Source of the DNA: Acetivibrio alkalicellulosi
Lineage (GTDB): Bacteria; Bacillota; Clostridia; Acetivibrionales; Acetivibrionaceae
DNA length: 64,000 nucleotides
Assembly: GCA_008125075.1 (NCBI GenBank)
Contig: VLTH01000002.1
Location: 1,657,451 to 1,721,450, forward strand
Direction: 5' to 3'
The position numbers were made by a program, and so were the translations under genes. Below the pieces are notes generated by a model. The model saw nothing but the letters and a program-made list of their open reading frames with translations. It made no database searches and was not told where the DNA came from. Of the stretch, positions 1 to 9,632 are shown one piece after another; within the stretch, counting starts at the first letter, position 1, and every line of letters begins with the position of its first letter.

Positions 1-3000
1 AATGAAGGATACTCAAGTTTTGAAAAAGTACCGGACACCCCAAGATTTATACCGTTATTAGTAGTAATAGTTGCTCTTGCATTGCGAAAATCATATCTTA
101 CTGATAAATCACGCGCAAGCTGAGGAGGCTTTATATTAATATCTTTCCAAATTTCTGACTCATTCGGAAGATTTATCGCAGTTCCTGAACCTGTAAGAAA
201 CTCTACCAACCCATCTATACCTTCTGTATCTGGATTTGTTGCTTCTCTGAAATTCCTTTCTATACTAGAAATCCATGATACTTCATTTAAAATTTTCAAT
301 TCTGGCGCCACAACCAATTTTGCATCTATATAAGGGGTTTTGTATATACCATAAATCCCTGCTGTTTTTACAGCAAACTGAATTCTATCACCAGGAACCA
401 TCTTGCTTTTTATGTTATCAATAGTTATCAGTCTACTTTCAGATGATCCACTATACTTTATACTTCCATTTCTATTTACTATCCTGTAGAGATAATCAGT
501 AACATTACCTGCATCTTTTAAGTCTGTATTTACCCAAAAGCTTATTTCACTTGAAATAAGATTCAGCGGCACTATTGAACTTCTACTGTTTTTACTGCTT
601 GAGTACCCAGAATAAACCTCTGTTATTTCGGGAAGCCTTGATAGATCTATCCTTAAATATGTCCCATTCCTAAGATTTTGATGTACAATCTTATCAGGAA
701 ATCCATCTGCTTTTACCGTTACTCTTGTTGTATTAAGCTCAATATCTTTAAAAATAAAATTTCCATATCCATCAGTTACACATGTATTAGAACCAATAGT
801 GACAATTGCACCTGGAAAAGGAGAGTTGGTATCTTTATTCCAAACCCTACCTCTTACACTTCCAAATTGATCATCATTTAAAAGGTTTGCATCAATAACA
901 CGAATTCTCTGGGATTCAGTAATTCCTATATCAGGCTTAACTTTAAATGAGAAAAATTTCCTCCCACTGTCATCTACACTAACTTCTCCAATGCTACCCC
1001 CTTTGTAAATATATACTCCATTTTCATCAGTGGTCACAGTTTCTGTCACATTAAACAATTCATCGTGTATTGTCAATACACATGATTCGCTTATAGCTAC
1101 ATCATCAGAAATACCTCTGCTTGTTTTAATCTTCAAATCGGGCATAATATCAGTTTCCCCGTTACGATATTTTGTAAGATTTATAACATCATATTTAATC
1201 TCATTTCCTGTTTCAGGGTCAATGACATATATCTCAGGCTTTGTCCTTCCAAAGGTACCATATTTAACAGGCCTGATTTCTATAGGTATTCTCATTCCTC
1301 CTAATGCCTTAGACGCATACTCTCTTAATCTAAGAAATACATTGTGTCCCTCAAACACTTCAGTATCTACAGAGTATTCAAACCATAATATTTCACCTGG
1401 CCTTAATATCTCAGAAGATGTATTAATAAGAGACATACTCTGAGAGGTTTTATAACTTCTTATAAAGTCAGATTTTTCCATAGATATCCTTGGTCTGTAT
1501 ACATCAGAATTTCTTTCATTTACAAATCCAACTCTGTAAAGCAAAATATCATCCCTATATTTTTTATCTTCTACCTCAACAATAAGCCTAAGCCTAGAGC
1601 TATCCTCAACTACAATAGGATTAGAAGAAACTATCTTAGCAGAAACCACCTCATTAAATGATTCCAATATCCCGCTAAAATCAGCTGTTAAATTAAAGCT
1701 GCCTGCCCTTTCACCTCGAACTATCCAGTTTATCATTTTACTTCCCATAGGAGGTAAGGAATCAAATTTGACAGTTTCACTCTCTCCCCCTACTACTCTA
1801 AGTCCATGAGGAGTGTTTAATTTTACAACACAGTCGTTTATATGATAATCTCCCTGAGTGTTGAGAAGTTGAAGCTTAACATCAAAGAAGTCTTTCAACC
1901 ATGTTGCAGTTCCCGGAAGATCAAGTAATACAACTACATCTTCTCTTCCCGTTCTTACTGTATTTACCTGTACTTTTCTATTTCCTACAGTATGTGTAGA
2001 TTTACTACCGGGACTTGAAATATGAGAAATAGTATAAGGCTTATTATTGTATTCAAGGTTTATCTCATATTTAAATATATTTTGATTACCTGGAGCATAT
2101 ATATTTATACCTGCTTGCTTTATTTCGTCAAGGGTCATTTTTGTTGCAGTCATACTTCCCACAACAAGCTGTGCCTCTTCTAAAATAAATCTCAAATTGT
2201 TTGTTCTTCCTTCTAAGACCATAACCTCTTGCTGTTTAGGAGCATAGCCGTCTCTATATGCACCTATTTTATAAACCCCTGGCTCTAATTTCAAGGATAA
2301 TCTGCCCCCACTATCTGAAGACCTTATATATTGATTTTCCTCTCCTAAATTTACATAGATATTTGTATTAGAGAGTATGTTCCCACGGATGTCTACAATA
2401 GAAATATCCAATGTTCCCGTAAAATCTTTCTTTAAAATTCTTATATTTCTTTGAGCAACACTATAATTACCAGAAAAATCTGTTACTTTAAGTGTAACTG
2501 TGTATTCTCCAGTCTGGTTGTAGGTGTGCATAACAATAGCACCCATTTTTTTTGTTCCATCACCAAAATCCCATTCATATTTTTCTATTCCAACATTATC
2601 CCTAGATGCCAAGCCGTCAAACTGAATCACTGTGTCAATTTCAGCTGATGAAATACAATTAATCACAGGCTCAGGAGGAATATCATCCTTATCTACAGGT
2701 GAAACAGCTTTACTCTCTGTAGAGGATGAATTACCAAGGCCATCTAGTGCGGTTACTTTATAAATATACTGATATGATGGATCAAGATTTTCGTCTAAAA
2801 ATTCATAATTAGAACTATCAAATCCACCTATAACTGTATAAAATTCAGATAGAGCAGTCCTTCGGTATATTCTATATTCTTTGACATTTTCATCATCACA
2901 GGACCATGTTATCTTAATAGCTCTATTTAGAGGTTCTGAAATAATTACAGGAGCTTTAGGAGGAACATTGTTTATTGTATAGTTCCTGTACTCATAAATT

Positions 3001-6000
3001 CCCACATTCCCCTTCATATCAACTGCATATGCTCTGATTCTAAGAACAGTTCCTGCCTCAAACTTTGAAGTATCAAATTCTTCAGTAAAACCATCACTTG
3101 CATATAAAGAGTTTTGCACCCGTAAGTCTTCCCATTTAACATTGTCTGTGCTGTATTGAACTATTATCCTAGAAAGTCTTAGATTGTCCTCTGCTACAAC
3201 AGCCAGTTGCAGTTTATTACCTATTACAGTGTTGTTATCTGGGTATATGCTTGTTATTTGGGGCAATACGTTATCTATTATATCATCCATATTAAGTAGC
3301 GACGCTTCAACAGGTATGCTTGGCTCACTTGAATTACCAGCTATATCTGTACATACTACTTTGTAATAGTATACGATACCTGGTTTCACTGTTTGATCTA
3401 AATAATTCAATGATGTTATTCCAGAAGCAACAACTTTGTATTCTCCATCAATACTATCAGATCTAAGTACTGTAAAGTCTCTTATATGCGGTTCTGAATT
3501 CATTCCCCACCTAAGCTCAATATAATCTATCGTGCTAAATACTGACACATCACTTACTTTTTCTGGTGGTGTCCTATCTATTATGTAGTGGTTATAAGGA
3601 GCACTCTCAGAGCTGTCACTTCTGTTGCCACTAGTATCAACAGCTATGGCACGAATATAGTAGTCTCCTTCCCTTATTTGTGATACATCAAGACTATAAT
3701 TCCAAACATATCTTTTGGACGAGCCATGTAATGAAACAGTAGTGACATCTCTCCAGTTTTTACTGTCAAGGGAGTCTTGAAGTATTATGCTCTTAATCCC
3801 CACATCGTCGTCAGCTATAATTGTTAAAGGTATTGTATTGGCATAGCATGATGGCAAAGGTCTTATAGATGAAATCACTGGACTTACAATGTCATCTGTC
3901 TCATGTATATTTATGATATTAGAAAAATCCTCATCCATATTTCCATCTCTGTCTACACCCCTATATCTTATGATATATTCTCCACTTTTAAAGTTCTCAA
4001 TATTTATCGTCATGGTAAACAAAAGTCCGCTAGGAGTAACTGTATATGTATTAACTGTACCTAGGCTCCACCATGTTTCACCATTATTCATTGAGTATTC
4101 AAAGGTAACTCTTATACCATCTGTGTTAAAAATATCAGTTGATAATGCCTTTAATGTCAGTACTTTTATATTTTTAGCTACCACATTATAACTTCCGTCA
4201 TAAGCATCCTTTATGCTAGTAAGTTCCGGTGCATGAGTAATAACTTCACTTAAGTCTGAGTAGTTCAATGACGGGTCAAAGGCTCTTACCTTATAACTGT
4301 ATTGAGTTCCTGTATTCAAATTTGTATCTGTAAAACTTGCTGTATAGGAAATCCCAACTCTTTCATCATTTCTGTAAATCTCATATCCTGATACATAACT
4401 GTTATCTGTTGATTCATCCCATGAAAGTGTTATGCTGTTTCCAGCATGAGAAATAACTTTTAGGTTTTGAGGCACCGAAGGTGCTTGTGTATCATCTACT
4501 GTCACAGTTATTTCAACAGGCTCAGATTGATTGCCTGCTAAATCCGTTGCCATCAACCTGAAAACATAAGTTTCTCCTTGAGTAAGTCCTACTGCAATAT
4601 ATTCCTTATTATAGATTTGAGATGAAATAAGATTACCATCTCGCCATATAGTATAACTACATGTATTTGCATCTTCCACATCCCATGAAATTCTGACACT
4701 GTTTTGTCCTTGTGCTACTGTAGTATAGTTTATTAATACAGGTGCTGTACCATCTATCCTTGTCCTATAGTTGTTATAACTTGGAACTCCATTAGAGTCC
4801 TCCGCATAAATGTTATAGAATCCATCGTTTGCAATATTTAGCATGCCTTCAAATCTACCTTCCTGATTTGCAACCACTTGGGTACTGTAAGTTGTTCCTG
4901 ATACTCTAACACCGTTATTATTAATTGGATATGCAAAAATATTAACGTTACTGCCAGAAGTAGCACCGCTTCCTTTTACTATTATATTGCTTTTATTATG
5001 TGAAGCTAAATTGGAAATTTCAATCCTAGGCCTAACAATAACATTTTGAGAATTAGTTATATTTCCAAACATATCAGTTGAAACAATTTGAGCCCTCTGT
5101 AAATTAAGTGCATGACTTCTTATTACCTCATTAGAATAATAGTCGGTACCTTCTTCATTTACAAGATTAACAACATGAGTCCCTGTATTTAGCATTCGAA
5201 GAATTGCCCATACAGAATGAGGTTTATCAGAAACCGTTGCAGATATTGTCAAATCACTGTTGTAATTTGTATTCTCTTTAGGAGAAATAATTGAAATAGT
5301 ATTTAGATCCTTTAAATAAGCTCTAAAAACTTTTATTTCACTTTCTCTACCACTATCATCAGAAAATTGATAATAAAGTATTTTTTCTTTCTCTTCACCT
5401 TCGAACTCATAATTGATACTATTTGTCACCTGTTGGTAATCTGCATCTAAGAGTTCTTCAATACTTTTTCCATAACGGATCTTATTATAATATAGTGTTC
5501 TAATGATTAATTCTACACTATTACTCGAAATAGCAAGACTGTTGTCATTTTTGTCCATCCACTCCTGGGCAAAAATCATAGGCCTTGGCTTTATATCGCC
5601 TGAATAATAAAAATGTGCTACACCTATTGTATTTCCATTTAACTTTACATGAACAACATAATTTTCAGCAAACAAATCTGATAAATTACTGTCACACAAT
5701 TCAAGTACGTTTTCTCTTTCTCTTTTAGTAAGAGGAATGTCTGTTTTTACTTTATGTACATCTCTATAATCAAAAATATCAGCAGTATAAATTCCCTCAT
5801 CTATTAGATTGTTACCAAGTATAAGGTGAGGATGACCATTAAGAAATTGCTCTATAGTTGGAACAGGTTTATCCACCGAAACAGTATATGAAGCAGAATG
5901 TTTTAATGTGTCATCCCCATCAAACATACGAAAAGTATATGATCCATATCTTATAGGGACACTTGTTTTTAAATTTATATAGGTATTTCCATTTATTCCT

Positions 6001-8870
6001 CGCCTTGCACTTTCCAGTATAAGCTCACATCCAATGAAATTGTCTAGAGAATCCATTATTTTAAAACTATATCCTTCAACTGTATTACAAGAAGGTATTG
6101 ATAGTGTAACTTTATTGCTATTATTTTGGGCATGGTGTACTGTAAAGGAAATTGCACCCTCTGGTTCTATTACCCTAACATGCTTATTAAGGCTAAATAT
6201 TTCTTCTCCTGTTTTAATAAAAACTTCATATATCTCATTTATAGGAATTTCAGACAAATGGACAGATATTGAAATATCTCTGTACTCCCCATCATAGTAT
6301 GTGTTTTCTGTACTCCATCTACCAGCATCTATTTCTTCATGTGTGTTGGTATTTACCATGAGAAGGGTTACCTCTTCATCCTTAGTTTTAACCCAGCCAG
6401 CACTTATTTCTAAAGGATGATGATTGGTTATATCATATACTAATATAGATGACTCCTCAAAAGAAGAATAACTATAATGCTTTATTTCTACATAACAGTC
6501 CCGTACTATTTCATTTATTGAATTGTAAAAATACTTATAGTCTGAGCCATTTATTCTAATATAGTATTGAATGTCTTCTTTTAATGGTTTATAAACATCA
6601 AGTATTCCCTTTACTACTACATGGTTTATACTGTAATTTGAATTGGCTCTATACAGTGAAGCATTTTTTATAATTGTATCCTTTTTTATTTCTCCAAATA
6701 TTTCATCATCTGCTACCAATTCTATATTAATATTTTTATTATCTACACCCATTATTCCATTTTGTATTTCAAAGCCGCTTATTGTAAATTCAATGTCCCC
6801 AACAGAAGGTATTACAGGTGGATAAAAAGCAACATTTTTGTCTACATCTGAAAAATCAGGATTTGGTGGCATATTAAAACTTATCCTTGATATATCAGTA
6901 AAACCTGAAGGGGTTTGGTATGAAAATGCAAGGTTATACGATACCCCTGGAATTAAAAGGGGCATTGTGCTTTTTTGTGGAAAATCCAATGTAAAAGCAC
7001 CCTGTTCATCAGGCCTAACCCCTGATATTTCAGAAATGGGAATTGTTAATTGTCCATTTATTCTGTTTAGTACAACATCATATTCAATGTTTTTGTCACA
7101 GTCATATGTTTGTACACCTATAATTAAATTTTCAAAATTCAATACTTTTGCAGATTTAAGATTTAAAAAGCCGGATGTATAAGCTGATATAGATGAAATA
7201 GTTGTATTTACATATAACTTTTCGGGATAACTGATTTTCAGACTGTAATCTTTCGAAAGCTCTAGCGGTTTATTTATTTTTAGTTTATATAGCATTGTTG
7301 ATACTTTATCTGGTTGAGGATAATAACTCATGTAAACATACTCCGAATTAGAAGCTACAACATTTCCGGATAAGTCAATCAAATGTACTGAAATATCATC
7401 GGGATTACTGTTGTTAATATTGTAAAAATCCAAATATACTTGTAATTCTGTACTTGTATCTCTGAGTGAAGATCCATATGACGCACTATTAAGTATCAAT
7501 CCATCAGTAGATATAACCTTAGCAGTTGTATTAAATTCAGACACTCCTGCCACCAGCTTTATATTGTATTCCCCGTCAGGTTTTAAAGGCTCATTAAGAC
7601 TTATATTTGAAATAGAAGAATAATATAGTCTTTTAGTAAACTTTTCATCATCATAACTATGAGAAGTCATTGAATAATTAGAAAAATAAGAACTACCTAC
7701 AGTTGTATTGGAGATATTCACTGTACCACTTGATCCAATTATTTTATCCTCATCAAGTACCACAAATCTTCCCCTATTAGTATTTATATTTTTAAAGTAG
7801 ACTCTCTGACTACTACTACCTGAGTAATTCATACTATCAGAAGGCATGTATATAGAAATGGTATTTCCTATTTTAACAATTCCCTCACAACTTTCTATTA
7901 CTATATTCCCTTCCGTGTCCTTACAGGTAATTTTTATAGTATACTCTCCATATTCAACTTTTCTCTCAAACTGGCATACAAATTGAAGTATATTGTCCTC
8001 AGGCGTACCTGTTCCTCCTCGAATATGTTCAGCAGGTATTTGCAGTATTGTCTCAATCAGTTTACCGTCTTTTAATAGTTCTGCTTCAATAATTATGTCC
8101 CGGTCTAGTACTCCAAATAATATATCTGCAGGCACATTTGGTATATTTACAATTACAGAAGGGTTTTCATCTTCGGTGTATGTATTATCAACAAATGTAT
8201 ATGTGAGTTCAGCCCTTCCTGATTCAAATTTTTTTACCAAAACCTCTGTAGGCTCATCAAGGCTAACATCCGATAGACTTATAAAATACTGCTCCCCTTT
8301 GTATAGCTTTACAGCTAAAGAATTGCTCCATTTTGGGTAGGTTCTTATACTGCCTATACTGTTGTTTGCACCGTCATAAATATATATGTATGGAGTTCCT
8401 GTTCCAAATGCCGTAGTAGTGTACACCCCTGTTTCCTCAGGAGTAAATAGTAACAAATAATAGGACTCCTTTTCTTCACTACTCTCCTCATTAAGAACAA
8501 TAATTTCATTTTCATTTATATTAATAGCATTAGGTGGAATATATGTTCCACCAAGGGAATTTACCATCAAATCCATATCCTCGATTTGATCTTCTTTGTC
8601 ACTATATTCTATTGACCGTCCTAATAATTGAGTTTTTGATGTAACAGGAGTCTTTTCTAAAAAAGAACTCTCTTCTTCTGCTAAAGGTAGTATTATAGTA
8701 GATTGGCTGTTTTGATAATTTTCATTATTTTCTCCTTTGGTTTCAAATGTTTCAACTAAGTTATACCAAGACTCATCACTTGCCAGACTGGTCATTCCTG
8801 GTATTAGCATATTTAACAATACTGTTACTACAATCAACAGCGTTATCTTGTTGATTATTTTTTTACTCAT
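1..8870 (-). CDS. Giant secreted multidomain protein (FN3, PKD, carboxypeptidase-regulatory-like repeats), C-terminus outside window
   Basis: An uninterrupted minus-strand frame of about 2956 codons runs from ATG at 8868-8870 to the window edge, so the C-terminus is missing. Residues 1-30 form a signal peptide (short basic start, hydrophobic core). The first 1300 residues are unassigned beta-rich repeats. Bases about 4740-4240 and 2950-2690 encode fibronectin type III modules (APSVPQNLKV at the start of one, SYKVRAFD near its end). Bases 2640-2440 encode a PKD domain with the motif YEWDFGDGT. Bases 2430-2200 and 860-690 encode carboxypeptidase-regulatory-like domains. No catalytic domain or dockerin is seen in this part. 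It is probably a surface or adhesive scaffold-like protein; the role is inferred. The ORF is certain and the domains are likely. Confidence 0.9.
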   Translation of the reverse strand, partial: MSKKIINKITLLIVVTVLLNMLIPGMTSLASDESWYNLVETFETKGENNENYQNSQSTIILPLAEEESSFLEKTPVTSKTQLLGRSIEYSDKEDQIEDMDLMVNSLGGTYIPPNAININENEIIVLNEESSEEKESYYLLLFTPEETGVYTTTAFGTGTPYIYIYDGANNSIGSIRTYPKWSNSLAVKLYKGEQYFISLSDVSLDEPTEVLVKKFESGRAELTYTFVDNTYTEDENPSVIVNIPNVPADILFGVLDRDIIIEAELLKDGKLIETILQIPAEHIRGGTGTPEDNILQFVCQFERKVEYGEYTIKITCKDTEGNIVIESCEGIVKIGNTISIYMPSDSMNYSGSSSQRVYFKNINTNRGRFVVLDEDKIIGSSGTVNISNTTVGSSYFSNYSMTSHSYDDEKFTKRLYYSSISNISLNEPLKPDGEYNIKLVAGVSEFNTTAKVISTDGLILNSASYGSSLRDTSTELQVYLDFYNINNSNPDDISVHLIDLSGNVVASNSEYVYMSYYPQPDKVSTMLYKLKINKPLELSKDYSLKISYPEKLYVNTTISSISAYTSGFLNLKSAKVLNFENLIIGVQTYDCDKNIEYDVVLNRINGQLTIPISEISGVRPDEQGAFTLDFPQKSTMPLLIPGVSYNLAFSYQTPSGFTDISRISFNMPPNPDFSDVDKNVAFYPPVIPSVGDIEFTISGFEIQNGIMGVDNKNINIELVADDEIFGEIKKDTIIKNASLYRANSNYSINHVVVKGILDVYKPLKEDIQYYIRINGSDYKYFYNSINEIVRDCYVEIKHYSYSSFEESSILVYDITNHHPLEISAGWVKTKDEEVTLLMVNTNTHEEIDAGRWSTENTYYDGEYRDISISVHLSEIPINEIYEVFIKTGEEIFSLNKHVRVIEPEGAISFTVHHAQNNSNKVTLSIPSCNTVEGYSFKIMDSLDNFIGCELILESARRGINGNTYINLKTSVPIRYGSYTFRMFDGDDTLKHSASYTVSVDKPVPTIEQFLNGHPHLILGNNLIDEGIYTADIFDYRDVHKVKTDIPLTKRERENVLELCDSNLSDLFAENYVVHVKLNGNTIGVAHFYYSGDIKPRPMIFAQEWMDKNDNSLAISSNSVELIIRTLYYNKIRYGKSIEELLDADYQQVTNSINYEFEGEEKEKILYYQFSDDSGRESEIKVFRAYLKDLNTISIISPKENTNYNSDLTISATVSDKPHSVWAILRMLNTGTHVVNLVNEEGTDYYSNEVIRSHALNLQRAQIVSTDMFGNITNSQNVIVRPRIEISNLASHNKSNIIVKGSGATSGSNVNIFAYPINNNGVRVSGTTYSTQVVANQEGRFEGMLNIANDGFYNIYAEDSNGVPSYNNYRTRIDGTAPVLINYTTVAQGQNSVRISWDVEDANTCSYTIWRDGNLISSQIYNKEYIAVGLTQGETYVFRLMATDLAGNQSEPVEITVTVDDTQAPSVPQNLKVISHAGNSITLSWDESTDNSYVSGYEIYRNDERVGISYTASFTDTNLNTGTQYSYKVRAFDPSLNYSDLSEVITHAPELTSIKDAYDGSYNVVAKNIKVLTLKALSTDIFNTDGIRVTFEYSMNNGETWWSLGTVNTYTVTPSGLLFTMTINIENFKSGEYIIRYRGVDRDGNMDEDFSNIINIHETDDIVSPVISSIRPLPSCYANTIPLTIIADDDVGIKSIILQDSLDSKNWRDVTTVSLHGSSKRYVWNYSLDVSQIREGDYYIRAIAVDTSGNRSDSSESAPYNHYIIDRTPPEKVSDVSVFSTIDYIELRWGMNSEPHIRDFTVLRSDSIDGEYKVVASGITSLNYLDQTVKPGIVYYYKVVCTDIAGNSSEPSIPVEASLLNMDDIIDNVLPQITSIYPDNNTVIGNKLQLAVVAEDNLRLSRIIVQYSTDNVKWEDLRVQNSLYASDGFTEEFDTSKFEAGTVLRIRAYAVDMKGNVGIYEYRNYTINNVPPKAPVIISEPLNRAIKITWSCDDENVKEYRIYRRTALSEFYTVIGGFDSSNYEFLDENLDPSYQYIYKVTALDGLGNSSSTESKAVSPVDKDDIPPEPVINCISSAEIDTVIQFDGLASRDNVGIEKYEWDFGDGTKKMGAIVMHTYNQTGEYTVTLKVTDFSGNYSVAQRNIRILKKDFTGTLDISIVDIRGNILSNTNIYVNLGEENQYIRSSDSGGRLSLKLEPGVYKIGAYRDGYAPKQQEVMVLEGRTNNLRFILEEAQLVVGSMTATKMTLDEIKQAGINIYAPGNQNIFKYEINLEYNNKPYTISHISSPGSKSTHTVGNRKVQVNTVRTGREDVVVLLDLPGTATWLKDFFDVKLQLLNTQGDYHINDCVVKLNTPHGLRVVGGESETVKFDSLPPMGSKMINWIVRGERAGSFNLTADFSGILESFNEVVSAKIVSSNPIVVEDSSRLRLIVEVEDKKYRDDILLYRVGFVNERNSDVYRPRISMEKSDFIRSYKTSQSMSLINTSSEILRPGEILWFEYSVDTEVFEGHNVFLRLREYASKALGGMRIPIEIRPVKYGTFGRTKPEIYVIDPETGNEIKYDVINLTKYRNGETDIMPDLKIKTSRGISDDVAISESCVLTIHDELFNVTETVTTDENGVYIYKGGSIGEVSVDDSGRKFFSFKVKPDIGITESQRIRVIDANLLNDDQFGSVRGRVWNKDTNSPFPGAIVTIGSNTCVTDGYGNFIFKDIELNTTRVTVKADGFPDKIVHQNLRNGTYLRIDLSRLPEITEVYSGYSSSKNSRSSIVPLNLISSEISFWVNTDLKDAGNVTDYLYRIVNRNGSIKYSGSSESRLITIDNIKSKMVPGDRIQFAVKTAGIYGIYKTPYIDAKLVVAPELKILNEVSWISSIERNFREATNPDTEGIDGLVEFLTGSGTAINLPNESEIWKDINIKPPQLARDLSVRYDFRNARATITTNNGINLGVSGTFSKLEYPS

Positions 8871-9120
8871 TTCTACGCCCCCTAAATTATATTATCCTTT
8901 TTTTGAGATGATTTTGACTTAAGAAAATATTACTGTTTGAGTTGGTTCTTTTTTAAATTAATTTACATAATCTCATATCAATTATAACATAAATCTTAAG
9001 GTTTTCTAGCTTTTTATTGGAAATTCTTAAATAACTGTCGGACTCTTATTTGCTAATACTTTGCTGGTGTTTACTCCTTTTCATAACTAGTATGTAAATA
9101 ATCCTTTTAAAGTTTTTTTA

Positions 9121-9420
9121 TTACAAGCAATTCACTTCTTTATATTTAAAAAAAATAAAAAGGGACATACAATCAAAATGTACACCCCTTTTTATAAGAC
9201 TAAATTGCATTAGTTTACTTCTATTTGCAGTAACCATCATTGTTTTATCATTTTTGTCTATCAATACATCTTCTGATAGAGCAATAAAGGGTTCATATTC
9301 AACCATCTGGGTATCTTCCACATAAACTGCAGTTAGTACAGTATCTCTCTTAGGCATAAAGAAAGAAAATGTACTCTTATTGCTTATTCTTACTCCATCC
9401 TGCTCCCAATGAATATCTGT
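9121..9420 (-). pseudogene. Remnant of a surface-protein repeat (InlB B-repeat-like)
   Basis: The minus frame reads DGVRISNKSTFSFFMPKRDTV then LTAVYVED. This is the pattern of InlB/MucBP-like repeat modules (W..DG...S....F.MP..D..LTAVY). A 78-codon ORF starts at the internal Met at 9357, but the homologous reading continues upstream without a start codon to about 9420. There it meets an unrelated plus-strand fragment. It has no ribosome-binding site, signal peptide or second repeat, so it is read as a leftover of a larger secreted protein. The family assignment is from motif pattern only. Confidence 0.5.
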
Positions 9421-9631
9421 AAAAGACTTTATAAAAGATGATATTTATATAAATGATTGGCTTATCAATTCGGAATATGAAATGGCAGACTCCTTCACGT
9501 TTGAATATGTAGACACAAACCTAATAACAAATAATTATTGCGAGATTCAAATATTTGTGCCTGTAAAGAAAAAATCTATAAAAAACTCATTCTCCCTATT
9601 AATTCCAACTCAGATCAATATAATTGACTAA
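9413..9631 (+). pseudogene. Fragment of a GyrI-like (AraC-type effector-binding) domain
   Basis: A plus-strand frame with no start codon follows TGA at 9410-9412 and ends at TAA 9629-9631. It reads WLINSEYEMADSFTFEY, then CEIQIFVPVKKK. This is the usual C-terminal half of GyrI-like small-molecule-binding domains, where a conserved FE.Y segment precedes E..I..P. The N-terminal half is missing. It lies on the opposite strand to its neighbours and abuts the surface-repeat remnant, so a deletion junction near 9415 is likely. Confidence 0.5.
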
Positions 9632-9632
9632 C

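Noticed and set aside
678-8922. Plus-strand ORFs of 60-137 codons across the giant gene
   Set aside because: They lie opposite one uninterrupted minus-strand reading frame with clear FN3/PKD motifs and lack ribosome-binding sites.
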